Of a stretch of DNA of 34,934 bases, positions 28,331-34,934 are shown one piece after another; position 1 is the first letter of the stretch; every line of letters starts with the position of its first letter. The notes under the pieces are model-generated. The model saw nothing but the letters and a program-made list of their open reading frames with translations. It had not been told where the DNA came from and did no database searches. Source of the stretch: an uncultured Bacteroidales bacterium. Its GTDB lineage: Bacteria > Bacteroidota > Bacteroidia > Bacteroidales > Paludibacteraceae. The translations under genes were made by a program, and so were the position numbers. The stretch spans positions 1-34,934 of the forward strand of contig ONMU01000025.1 in NCBI GenBank assembly GCA_900319035.1, given 5' to 3'.

Positions 28331-28428
28331 GTGTTTTTGTCAAGGCCTTATCGAAAAACAGTGCAAAGATACGTCAAAAGTGAACAATGTGTTCCTTGGC
28401 AGGTGGAAATTTTATCAAAAAATCGTAT

Positions 28429-28626
28429 CTATTTCGTCGGTTTAATACCGTGCTTGGTGGCGGTTACTTTTCGGGCTTTGCGAGCGGAAGCGCCGTTTGC
28501 ACGAGAGAGGAAATAATCATCCACTACGGCTTGGTTCTTCAGTTCGATCTGATGCCGTTTGGCGGACATATAGGTATTGTTGGGTTCACGTACCAACCAT
28601 GGTACGTCGTATAAAGGATAATCCAT
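28429..28626 (-). CDS. Small basic island protein of unknown function
   Basis: A 65-residue protein: an aromatic start (MDYPLYDVPWLVREPNNTYM), a central helix (KRHQIELKNQAVVDDYF), and a strongly basic end (ARKARKVTATKHGIKPTK) that could touch nucleic acid. No family recognised. The ATG overlaps the stop of the upstream gene (TAATG), which argues that both are real and translated together. Confidence 0.6.
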   Translation of the reverse strand: MDYPLYDVPWLVREPNNTYMSAKRHQIELKNQAVVDDYFLSRANGASARKARKVTATKHGIKPTK

Positions 28627-29018
28627 TACTGCTTGAAATTTAAAGGTTTCACATCTTCTAACTGGAAAGCTTCAGCGGCTTGGGCGGTGTAGATGCCGTA
28701 GCGGTTAAAGTACTTTGCGCTGACCATCTTGAAGTTCTCCATCATACTCTTTATGTGGTCGGTTCCGTTCCAGTTAAACGGCATCGGCACGCAGTCTTTG
28801 ATAGCGTAGTACGGATGGTTTTTGATGGCTACTCCGCGCAGTTTCTGCTCCCACAGCGTGACCCAAATCTGCCGTTGCCGTTGGAGTGGGATTGCGTTCC
28901 ATTGCTCCTCGGCAGGTCGGATCATCCGTTCGTTTTGCGGTGCGATGTATGGTCTCAGCAAGTCGAGCATCACCGTCCAGCTGCTGCGCTTCTTCAATAT
29001 GTCGTCTAAGGCTTCCAT
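28626..29018 (-). CDS. Island protein of unknown function, Trp/Arg-rich
   Basis: A 130-residue protein, likely soluble, with EALDDILKKRSSWTVMLDLL, a helical middle (AEEQWNAIPLQRQRQIWVTL), a basic segment ending KNHPYYAIKDCVP, and GIYTAQAAEAFQLEDVKPLN near the end. The pattern (small, basic, aromatic-rich) resembles proteins carried by phage-like modules, but I see no named domain. It overlaps the next gene by one base and is preceded by a hairpin (29038-29093) and a short AT-rich leader. Confidence 0.62.
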   Translation of the reverse strand: MEALDDILKKRSSWTVMLDLLRPYIAPQNERMIRPAEEQWNAIPLQRQRQIWVTLWEQKLRGVAIKNHPYYAIKDCVPMPFNWNGTDHIKSMMENFKMVSAKYFNRYGIYTAQAAEAFQLEDVKPLNFKQ

Positions 29019-29037
29019 AAAAATAATTTTTCAAAAA

Positions 29038-29093
29038 GTAGTAGAGGGAGACTACAGAGGGAGTATATACTATGCAGATAGTCTCCCTACTAC
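29038..29093 (-). terminator. Long hairpin followed by T run
   Basis: Minus-strand GTAGTAGGGAGACT pairs with AGTCTCCCTCTACTAC (two extra bases in one arm) around a loop holding AGTATATACT, then TTTTT. It can terminate transcription from the 29133 gene or attenuate the 28626 gene. Confidence 0.65.
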
Positions 29094-29132
29094 GAATTTT
29101 CTTTTATTCTTTTGCTTCTTTTCTTTTTCTTT

Positions 29133-29519
29133 TTACTCGATGACTTTCACAGTCAACTTGATTTCGTCCGGCTCTTTGTCAGGGTACAGCTCCACGAAGG
29201 TCTTGACATAGCCGTTCATGACAGCGGTGCGTGCTTTGACGAGGTTCTGTTCTTTGGTCTTTTCTTTCGCGTTCTCTCGCCATTTGACCGCTTGCTCCTG
29301 CGGGTAACGGCGGTAGTCGCTGAAATCAAAACTCTCTGTCCGTTGAAGCTGGAACTTACCAACACCTTCCACCTCAAACTCGCCTTTTTCCAAGCCCTTT
29401 GCTGCAAGGATCGCTACCGCCTCATTGGTTGCCTCGGTTGAGATCTCGTCAATACGTGCTTTAATGGCTTTTTCTTGGTTGCGCAACTCGCGCAGTTCTT
29501 TCAAATTATTTGTTGTCAT
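29133..29519 (-). CDS. Helical island protein of unknown function
   Basis: A 128-residue charged protein. Residues 1-45 form a probable coiled coil (ELRELRNQEKAIKARIDEIS), the middle has a short beta part (GEFEVEGVGKFQLQRTESFD), then a basic helix (WRENAKEKTKEQNLVKAR) and an end VELYPDKEPDEIKLTVKVIE. The layout recalls small phage accessory proteins that bind nucleases or DNA; this is only an impression. It is followed by a terminator-like hairpin. Confidence 0.65.
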   Translation of the reverse strand: MTTNNLKELRELRNQEKAIKARIDEISTEATNEAVAILAAKGLEKGEFEVEGVGKFQLQRTESFDFSDYRRYPQEQAVKWRENAKEKTKEQNLVKARTAVMNGYVKTFVELYPDKEPDEIKLTVKVIE

Positions 29520-29654
29520 GTCGTGCGAGCTATCCTCGTAAGCGCCTCAAAACTCCATTTTGAGGGTAGTTACTCGGATGTTCTCACTCTTCGGTCCGCA
29601 AAAACAAGTTTTTACGTCCCGAGGGGGAGAGCCCTCTAAGCTCGATGAGAGGGT

Positions 29655-30191
29655 TTAGTCAATGTTTTTAGGGTTAGTAAATGTGTATTTGCTGAAGATT
29701 TGGAGGAGTTCCTCCTTGGAGCGATTTTCGGGGAGTAGATCTGGTCGCTTGTCCATGATTGCGCACTTGCGTATAATTCGCAATAACTTTGCGCATCGGT
29801 AGTTCTCCGCCACGGTTACGATACGGATGTTGTCACGTGTCCAGTTGTTGATGTCGCCGTTCAGATGATCCACTTCCCAACCTGCGGGAATGGAGCCGAT
29901 CCACGCCAGTGCCATAAGGATATGCACGCGGTAGTGTACGCCTTTGTACGTCACACCCGGATACGTCTTGCCTCGTATAACACCGTTAAGAGTGCGTGTG
30001 TTGTAACTTTTTCGGGCACATGTATCTACGATACGCCTGTGCCAACGCCTGTTGGCGTAACGGATGAATACATCGCCCTTTTCGGACAGCCAGAACGGAG
30101 TGCCTTGTGCATGTGCGAGACTCAGCCCTTCATGCGTGCAAACCTCCGGCACAAACCCCTCACGGGGGTAGCAATAATACTCTGTTGCCAT
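29655..30191 (-). CDS. HNH endonuclease (homing-type)
   Basis: A 178-residue protein. The N-terminal half is a DNA-binding-like part with RRWHRRIVDTCARKSYNTRT, GKTYPGVTYKGVHYRVHILM (AP2/NUMOD-like lead-in). The HNH core is GWEVDHLNGDINNWTRDNIR and IVTVAENYRCA, with His109, Asn111 and Asn130 as candidate metal and catalytic residues; His90 in YRVH is also typical of this subfamily. Such enzymes nick or cut DNA and are common in phages and mobile elements. It has its own promoter (30257-30288) and a GC-rich palindrome at the very start of its message. No recombinase or host-gene interruption is visible beside it. Confidence 0.88.
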   Translation of the reverse strand: MATEYYCYPREGFVPEVCTHEGLSLAHAQGTPFWLSEKGDVFIRYANRRWHRRIVDTCARKSYNTRTLNGVIRGKTYPGVTYKGVHYRVHILMALAWIGSIPAGWEVDHLNGDINNWTRDNIRIVTVAENYRCAKLLRIIRKCAIMDKRPDLLPENRSKEELLQIFSKYTFTNPKNID

Positions 30192-30221
30192 AATAATTAC
30201 TTGTTTAAAAGTTAAAATTAT

Positions 30222-30235
30222 GGCTGGCGCCAGCC
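30222..30235. promoter_or_regulatory. 14-base GC palindrome at the start of the HNH message
   Basis: GGCTGGCGCCAGCC is a perfect palindrome about 12 bases past the expected start site of the 30257-30288 promoter. It may be an operator or a 5' stabilising hairpin. Confidence 0.6.
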
Positions 30236-30256
30236 GTTAGCTGTGAAATTTCACTG

Positions 30257-30288
30257 CAAAGGTATATACGAAAAATGAGACCCGCAAA
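30257..30288 (-). promoter_or_regulatory. Primary-sigma promoter of the HNH gene
   Basis: Minus-strand TTTG, a 20-base spacer, TACCTTTG. The -33 lies in the loop of the preceding terminator. Confidence 0.75.
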
Positions 30289-30299
30289 ATTGGGTCTCA
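30272..30299 (-). terminator. Intrinsic terminator of the 30376 gene
   Basis: Minus-strand TGAGACCC and GGGTCTCA pair perfectly around an 8-base loop, then TTTTTCG. It overlaps the promoter of the next gene. Confidence 0.82.
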
Positions 30300-30304
30300 T
30301 ATTC

Positions 30305-30374
30305 GGACAGATTAGGACAAACTTTCGGACAAACTGCCGCAAATCGGTTATTTGTCCTCGGACACTTTCGGACA
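30305..30374. repeat. Second cluster of phased GGACA/CGGAC repeats
   Basis: GGACA begins at 30305, 30315, 30327, 30360 and 30370, with an inverted TGTCC at 30353. Spacings of 10, 12, 33 and 10 are close to whole helical turns. The core CGGAC is the reverse complement of the GTCCG repeats at 28272-28320. Confidence 0.65.
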
Positions 30375-30375
30375 A

Positions 30376-30789
30376 TTATTGTTTCGTGCGTCGGTTGCGT
30401 GCTTTTGTGAAATCGTCACCGCATAAAATGAATTTGGGAGAGGCAAACGGATTGATGAGTTCGGCTTTTCGCTCATCGGTCACGTTACTTAATACTACAT
30501 AGCCCAACGGCTCCAAATCCATGACGCGCCTACACGCATCGGCTTTGCTTGAAGCGGATTCGATGGCTTGCCGCAAATTCTTCTCAATGATGTCAGATGT
30601 GAAACGAGTGGTACAGAAGAACGAGGTGTTAACCGGAGTGATGTCCTCCGCATCTCTTGTCGTGTTTTCGTTGGTAGCATTAGATCTTACAGAACGTACC
30701 AATTCCGCGAGACTGGCTGCCGACATGTTAATGTTACTATGACGAATATCAAGGTGCACCGCTCCGGGTGCATAATTATAAGTGCTCAT
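30376..30789 (-). CDS. Island protein of unknown function
   Basis: A 137-residue protein from the ATG at 30789 (an ATG at 30819 and a TTG at 30834 are in frame upstream). The start MSTYNYAPGAVHLDIRHSNI contains GAVHLDIRHS, echoed by GSIHMDIRDS at the end of the sigma-like protein next door. The rest is predicted alpha/beta: ELVRSVRSNATNENTTRDAE, TSFFCTTRFTSDIIEKNLRQ, IESASSKADACRRVMDLEPLG, ending KFILCGDDFTKARNRRTKQ. No family recognised. Its start codon is held in a CATGCTTTT/AAAAGCATG hairpin downstream of a large structured leader, so translation is probably controlled. Confidence 0.68.
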   Translation of the reverse strand: MSTYNYAPGAVHLDIRHSNINMSAASLAELVRSVRSNATNENTTRDAEDITPVNTSFFCTTRFTSDIIEKNLRQAIESASSKADACRRVMDLEPLGYVVLSNVTDERKAELINPFASPKFILCGDDFTKARNRRTKQ

Positions 30790-30822
30790 GCTTTTATGTT
30801 TTTGGGGGGTAAAAAGCATGGA

Positions 30823-30938
30823 CACGTGGGGCAAACGAACGGAGTCGGCAAACTCTTGATAAAATGCCCCACGCGCCCATACAAGGGTAGTGGGACATAT
30901 TTCTTCTTTATCAATTTAAGTTTTGCCGACTCGTTCGT
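30823..30938 (-). promoter_or_regulatory. Structured leader with two competing helices
   Basis: On the minus strand 30938-30920 pairs with 30853-30835 (ACGAACGAGTCGGCAAA with one bulge). The enclosed stem has TTGATAAA/TTTATCAA, ATGTCCCAC/GTGGGGCAT and CCC/GGG. The same GTGGGGCA strand can instead pair perfectly with TGCCCCACG at 30832-30824, past the main stem and close to the upstream start codons. Transcription comes from 31023-31054. It has the look of a two-state RNA switch; no ligand class is recognised. Confidence 0.55.
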
Positions 30939-31022
30939 AAAGGAATATGCCTGCCTGCGCAAACGCGCAATCTCAATATGTTCTTCTATTTAACGTCGAG
31001 AAGTCCGCGACGATTTCGGGTG

Positions 31023-31054
31023 CAAAATTACTAAATTTTTCTCATATATGCAAA
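31023..31054 (-). promoter_or_regulatory. Primary-sigma promoter of the 30376 gene
   Basis: Minus-strand TTTGCATATATG carries the -33; the spacer is 20 bases; -7 is TAATTTTG followed by CACCCGAAA. It lies about 20 bases past the stop of the sigma-like gene. Confidence 0.78.
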
Positions 31055-31073
31055 TAAAATTTGATTTTTGATG

Positions 31074-31427
31074 TTATTCCGTTATAAAACTATCACGAAT
31101 ATCCATATGAATTGAGCCTTCGTGATAATGATGCTCCTCATTTACGATTACATTCACAATGACGATGGGCGCGTCCGTGGTAGTACTATCACAAACATGC
31201 TCACCACCAGCACATAATCGGTCGCGACAATTACTGCGAACCATATTCAACACGCGCGGAAGTAGCGCATTACTGGTTTCCATAGTATCACGATTCTCCC
31301 ATAGTTCCGCATACACATCTTGCACGCAGTCACGCGCCGCATTACGGTTACGGAGAAGAGTGTACGCAAGCGCGTACATCTTCCCACATAACGGTAAATA
31401 TATTTGCGTAAACTGCTCGTGCGTCAT
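31074..31427 (-). CDS. ECF sigma-like protein with region 2 only
   Basis: A 117-residue protein. Residues 1-70 match sigma-70 region 2 of ECF factors: FTQIYLPLCGKMYALAYTLL, AARDCVQDVYAELWENRD and LLPRVLNMVRSNCRDRL. Region 4, which reads the -35 element, is absent. In its place is a short tail with APIVIVNVIVNEEHHYHEGS and IHMDIRDSFITE. It may be a decayed sigma factor, or a working core-RNAP-binding protein whose DNA contact comes from a partner; the shared GSIHMDIRDS/GAVHLDIRHS motif points to the neighbouring 30376 protein. It starts 9 bases after the receptor gene. Confidence 0.72.
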   Translation of the reverse strand: MTHEQFTQIYLPLCGKMYALAYTLLRNRNAARDCVQDVYAELWENRDTMETSNALLPRVLNMVRSNCRDRLCAGGEHVCDSTTTDAPIVIVNVIVNEEHHYHEGSIHMDIRDSFITE

Positions 31428-31436
31428 GTCAAATAC

Positions 31437-33764
31437 TTACTTTGAGCCACTCAAAATACCACTTTCGGTATCTTCATTGTTGAGACGTTGCCAACCTTCG
31501 CGGTGCTTGGTACCGAAGTCCAGATTGACGTTGAAATTGAGCATCAGCACTTGACGATAGTTCTGCATAACGGCGGTATTGGAAGTCGGGGCAAGGGCAG
31601 ACAAGTCCTTTGTGACGGTTCTGGAACCATGCGGCGAGAACGGATTGACCATCATAATACCAAAGCCAAAATGCTCCGAGTTATAATTGATACCTATATC
31701 GTGCGTCAATTCGCCGAGGGTCAGCGTTTCGCCCCATAAGTTATGCTGCGCCGTGACTACATCGGCATAGAACCGCCAACCTTTCAGCAGATAGAAAATG
31801 CCGCCACGCACACCGTAATTGACATGCTCATGGTGGTAGTTGTTGCCCTGACTGACCATGTATTTGACAAATGGTGTGACATTGAACATCAGTTTGTTAT
31901 CAAGCAGTTTAACTTGCACACTCGGTGAGACATTCAATTTATGATAGCCGCGCTGATTGTCATACATGCGGATGGCATAAGGCGACACATCTATGATTTC
32001 CTCAAAGGTCTCTTCCATAATAGGCTTGTGGTCGTAACTGTAATTCGCCCAGATATTGATATTGACATGTTTGGACTGCCATGATAATTCCATTTCGTTC
32101 GATACGTACATGACTGATTTTAGGTTGGGGTTGCCTCGCCGCATTTGGTACTTGTCTATCTGTTGCGTAATATCGGACAACTGCGATAGAGACGGTTGAT
32201 AGCCGGACACATAGCCTTTGTATTTCCAGAACCAACCTTTGCCGAAATCGTAACTCATGGTCAGTTGCGGTCGGGCTATCCATGTGCTTTGCTTTTGCCC
32301 GCCTTGCTCAATAAGGGTGTGCATAACTCCGATACCTACCACATACGAAAACTTATCTACTCTGTGCCTCATTTCTGCAAACGCGTAGGTCTCGGCAGTT
32401 GTCATGTTAACGGTCGCTTCGGTACTGCCTAAGTACGTGTTCTTCACCCATTGTTGGTTATGCCGTGCACCTACGGTCAGCATGATATTTTCCCATTCCT
32501 TTTCATAGATAGCTTCGCCGATAAGTGACCACTTGTCTCCTCTCACACGCGATATTACATCGGTCGTATCTGTCGAAGATGAGCCCCGAAGCGGTGTTTG
32601 TAGGAATCGGCGGTCGCTGTGGGTGTTAATATACGTGCCTACCACGTCAAAATACAAGTGTTGCTTGTGCGGCAGGTTATGCTGATAGTAAATGTCTAAT
32701 GAGGGCGACTGACTGCTGCTTTTGTCGTGATCGTGTATCTCAAATGAATCCGTCGGCTGAAACAAACGGCTGTCGCGGTCAGATGGTCCGTATGGCGTAT
32801 ATGCCATATTGTCTCGCAAACGGATGTTCAGCATATTCTTATCCCCGTTCGTCCAGTTGTAATTCAGTGACACATTAACCGGATAAGTCTTGTAACGCGT
32901 CGGTTCGCCTACTTCGTTGTTCTCTACCTTGCCCGTACTGAAATTGTAGGTCTCATTATTGGTACGCGTCCAATAAATATCGTACGGCGCATAAGTGGCG
33001 ACTGCTTGTAAAGACGATTTGCCAAAATGCACCTTACCTGCCAGATAGTAATTACCTATTCCGGGCAGGGTCAGACCGTTTGTACCTGCAAGCATAAGAC
33101 TGCCTCCGGTGTCGCGGTGCTTGACAATATAATCCACCACAGCCGCCGCACCGTTGTATCGCACGCCAGGTTGGTCGTGATACTCCACGCGGATAATATC
33201 TTTCGGGTTGATGGCTTTCACATCCGATGTGCTTGCCTCTACACCGTTGATGCGTAACTGTACACTCTCGTCAGAAAGTGTTTTGACGGAATTGTCAATA
33301 GGACTGATTACGATACGCGGAATTTGCAAGTTCTGTAACAGAGAAACGCCATCTGAGGAAGCCTGCATCTGCTCTTTTGATGGCAGAAGGATTTGCCGAT
33401 CTACTTTCTGAATAATGGCTTGACTTTCTACCACCACTTCGCCTAATTCCGTTGCGCCTTCTTGCATTTGTATCGTGCCTATATGCGTATTGCCGTTCAC
33501 AGTAAGAGCCATGCGGATTGTTTCATAACCGATATAAGAAAGTTCTAAGATATAATCACCATTTCCGGCATCAATGGTGAATTTGCCGCTGTTGTCTGTC
33601 GTGGTTCCGGCTATCTGCATAGTGTCCTGTATTAGCAAGACGGTTGCACCGATGATAGCAGATTTGTCGTTAGCGTCCTTGATACAACCGGATATTCTGG
33701 CATTGTTCGCCGTTGCGGTCATTGCTACACAGAGCATCGCCGCGAAAAGTATAGTGTGTTTCAT
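31437..33764 (-). CDS. Outer-membrane beta-barrel receptor with carboxypeptidase-like domain
   Basis: A 775-residue outer-membrane protein. Signal peptide MKHTILFAAMLCVAMTATA; a carboxypeptidase-regulatory-like domain (about 22-105: ARISGCIKDANDKSAIIGAT, LSYIGYETIRMALTVNG); a plug-like part (about 110-225: LGEVVVESQAIIQKVDRQIL, GVSLLQNLQIPRIVIS, IIRVEYHDQPGVRY); then a long barrel of alternating strands (about 230-765). It matches the OMP_b-brl_3 type of receptor rather than SusC. The substrate is unknown. An in-frame start 13 codons upstream would precede the signal peptide, so the ATG at 33764 is preferred. It is followed by the sigma-like gene in one operon. Confidence 0.87.
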   Translation of the reverse strand: MKHTILFAAMLCVAMTATANNARISGCIKDANDKSAIIGATVLLIQDTMQIAGTTTDNSGKFTIDAGNGDYILELSYIGYETIRMALTVNGNTHIGTIQMQEGATELGEVVVESQAIIQKVDRQILLPSKEQMQASSDGVSLLQNLQIPRIVISPIDNSVKTLSDESVQLRINGVEASTSDVKAINPKDIIRVEYHDQPGVRYNGAAAVVDYIVKHRDTGGSLMLAGTNGLTLPGIGNYYLAGKVHFGKSSLQAVATYAPYDIYWTRTNNETYNFSTGKVENNEVGEPTRYKTYPVNVSLNYNWTNGDKNMLNIRLRDNMAYTPYGPSDRDSRLFQPTDSFEIHDHDKSSSQSPSLDIYYQHNLPHKQHLYFDVVGTYINTHSDRRFLQTPLRGSSSTDTTDVISRVRGDKWSLIGEAIYEKEWENIMLTVGARHNQQWVKNTYLGSTEATVNMTTAETYAFAEMRHRVDKFSYVVGIGVMHTLIEQGGQKQSTWIARPQLTMSYDFGKGWFWKYKGYVSGYQPSLSQLSDITQQIDKYQMRRGNPNLKSVMYVSNEMELSWQSKHVNINIWANYSYDHKPIMEETFEEIIDVSPYAIRMYDNQRGYHKLNVSPSVQVKLLDNKLMFNVTPFVKYMVSQGNNYHHEHVNYGVRGGIFYLLKGWRFYADVVTAQHNLWGETLTLGELTHDIGINYNSEHFGFGIMMVNPFSPHGSRTVTKDLSALAPTSNTAVMQNYRQVLMLNFNVNLDFGTKHREGWQRLNNEDTESGILSGSK

Positions 33765-33798
33765 TGTTTGTCTGGGTTTTGTTGGGTAAAGGGCATAG

Positions 33799-33868
33799 AG
33801 CAACCGTTCTACATACTATGGTATGAAGAAATTTGGTAAAAAACTTTGATAGCCGCAGAACGGTCGCT
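33799..33868. repeat. Inverted repeat upstream of the receptor gene
   Basis: GCAACCGTTCT pairs with AGAACGGTCGC (one G-U/mismatch) around about 47 bases that include CATAC/GTATG. It sits in the expected leader or operator region of the receptor gene. Confidence 0.6.
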
Positions 33869-33920
33869 ACAAAGCCTTCTTTATGAAAAAGAACGGATTA
33901 TTTGTCTTTGAGCAAATATT

Positions 33921-34005
33921 CAGCAACCGCTTGGCAGGTATAGCGGGGTATTAACAAACAGGTAAAGTATTCAGAAATTGCTTACAAACTGCCAAGCGGT
34001 TGCTG
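33921..34005. repeat. Perfect 17-base inverted repeat
   Basis: CAGCAACCGCTTGGCAG at 33921-33937 and CTGCCAAGCGGTTGCTG at 33989-34005 are exact reverse complements with a 51-base loop. It lies just past the DUF4252 pseudogene; no T run follows on either strand. Confidence 0.8.
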
Positions 34006-34020
34006 TATATCTAAGATTAC

Positions 34021-34378
34021 TTACTGGTTAAGGAAATTGCTGATGTCCTCTTTGGAGAAGTCGCCAACAACGACTACCATCGAACTATCATCTTTTCCAA
34101 TAGTGCCGATGATGAGTTCGTGCGGTTTTATCAATCTGCTTTTTACCTCCGTCACTGTCAGAACTGATGATGAGCATTTTGTCCAGAGAACCTAACTTGC
34201 TCAAATCCTCACCACCTCCTGCGACACTGATCATTTTTGTGCCGAGGCCGAACATGGCTTTGTTGATGCATACAAAGTCAACTCCGTCTATGGTCGCATA
34301 CTTGCTGAAGATTTGATTTTGCGCCTGCGTGGAAAGGGAGCAGGCAATGATGCATATCGCTATAATAATACGTTTCAT
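34021..34378 (-). pseudogene. Broken DUF4252 gene
   Basis: The N-terminal half is intact: signal peptide MKRIIIAICIIACSLSTQA, then NQIFSKYATIDGVDFVCINK and SLDKMLIISSDSDGG, as in DUF4252 proteins. After about residue 80 the frame runs into an out-of-frame stop (34088). The family's C-terminus continues in the +1 frame, LIKPHELIIGTIGKDDSSMV, then VVVGDFSKEDISNFLNQ and a stop at 34021. Counting both parts gives about 118 residues instead of the usual 145-165, so a middle segment is probably also lost. The switch lies at about 34120-34155. In Bacteroidota such genes often follow an ECF sigma/anti-sigma pair, which fits the upstream gene. Confidence 0.75.
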
Positions 34379-34390
34379 TGTATTTGAGTT

Positions 34391-34934
34391 TTAGAAGTTA
34401 ATGTATTGGTTGATTACTTGTTTTGTGGCGTCCGCTTTTTGCAAGGCTTTGCTCGTCGGAACCATACATTGTTCGGTGGCTTTGGCAATCATACTATTTG
34501 CCCTTTGAATCTGTGCAGCAGCTTCTTCCGGCGTGGCGCATGTATCGCGGAACGGGTCAGTTTCATAGGTTCGCTGATGATGCAACACACCGCCACCTAT
34601 TGCGAGAAGAATAGCCACCGTAGCCGCTGCACGGTACCACATCTTCGGAGGTGTTTTCAAACGGAAGATCACACCTTTGCGCTGTTTGTCTTCCGGGATA
34701 AGTGGTTGTATCTTCGTTTGCCCGAGGTTGTTCACAAAAGCGGTGATTTCCTCGGCTATGTCTTGCGGCATCTCTTGGTCGGATGTCTGTGCAAGCAATA
34801 GGAAGAGTTGCTTGTCTTCCTGCAAATCTTCCGGCACATCCTCACGACGGAAGAAATCAGCCAGCAGCCTTTCTTCTTCCGGTGTCGTTTGCCCCTCGTA
34901 GAAACGAGCGAGTAACGATTTGATTTGTTCTATG
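34391..34934 (-). CDS. Membrane protein, anti-sigma-like, cut by the window end
   Basis: The frame is open from the window edge: IEQIKSLLARFYEGQTTPEE, then RLLADFFRREDVPEDLQEDK. This opening (a helical domain with FYEGQTTPEEERLL) is common in small Bacteroidota anti-sigma-like proteins next to ECF sigma genes. A single membrane helix (RAAATVAILLAIGGGVLHH) follows a basic stretch, and the periplasmic tail is short (QIQRANSMIAKATEQCMVPT). An internal GTG at 34837 could be mistaken for the start, but the upstream residues fit the protein and no stop intervenes. The ECF sigma gene would be expected just outside the window. Confidence 0.78.
   Translation of the reverse strand, partial: IEQIKSLLARFYEGQTTPEEERLLADFFRREDVPEDLQEDKQLFLLLAQTSDQEMPQDIAEEITAFVNNLGQTKIQPLIPEDKQRKGVIFRLKTPPKMWYRAAATVAILLAIGGGVLHHQRTYETDPFRDTCATPEEAAAQIQRANSMIAKATEQCMVPTSKALQKADATKQVINQYINF

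Noticed and set aside
30823-30938. Retron or integron attC site
   Set aside because: No reverse transcriptase or integrase gene lies nearby; the hairpin sits in a gene leader behind a normal promoter.

Overview
The window comes from the chromosome of a Bacteroidota bacterium, most likely order Bacteroidales. Three things support this. Nearly every transcription unit starts at a Bacteroidetes-type primary sigma promoter (TTTG, 20 bases, TAnnTTTG). Shine-Dalgarno sequences are almost absent except in front of rpsU. The gene content is typical of the phylum: TamB, a choice-of-anchor J/Fn3 secreted protein with a type IX-like tail, an OMP beta-barrel receptor, a DUF4252 gene, a 64-residue bS21 and a long phospho-sugar mutase. 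I cannot name a genus.

Layout. 1-4602 (minus): a gene cut by the window edge (perhaps PspC-like) and tamB. 4603-5006: AT-rich divergent promoter region with a nested inverted repeat. 5007-9313 (plus): a secreted membrane-associated protein of unknown function, then a roughly 340-base, highly structured leader and a 990-residue secreted multidomain protein. 9507-15557 (plus): a tightly coupled set ssb, FemAB/GNAT-like transferase, GT4 and GT2 glycosyltransferases, then tonB (own promoter inside the GT2 gene) and recG. 15592-15989 (minus): tRNA-Leu(CAA) followed by rpsU, whose strong Shine-Dalgarno stands out. 16122-16814 (plus): tcdA, convergent with the next block without a spare base. 24493-16815 (minus): TPM-domain protein, lemA, hflX, hpt, phospho-sugar mutase, LtaS-like sulfatase and a lipoprotein, mostly overlapping or translationally coupled. 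24912-24643: rpsO with a long leader. 27241-25128 (minus): murF and a coiled-coil membrane protein.

27300-31430 (minus) is an accessory island of small genes: a tiny lipoprotein, several unknown proteins, an HNH endonuclease and an ECF-sigma-like protein lacking region 4. It carries an unusual density of non-coding structure: tandem hairpin arrays, an inverted repeat enclosing five GTCCG repeats at exact 11-base spacing, a second cluster of the same core in the other orientation, and a long hairpin with a competing partner. 31437-34934 (minus) holds an outer-membrane beta-barrel receptor, a broken DUF4252 gene and a membrane protein that looks like an anti-sigma factor, cut by the window end.

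The housekeeping genes are ordinary. The parts most worth following are the non-coding ones: tandem arrays of short hairpins whose stems change in a compensated way while linkers stay constant (23359-23566, 28091-28206, and one copy in frame inside murF), the phased CGGAC clusters of the island, the leader RNA at 6017-6144, the possible RNA switch at 30823-30938, and a recurring promoter architecture in which the -7 box is mirrored by CAAA over the start site.
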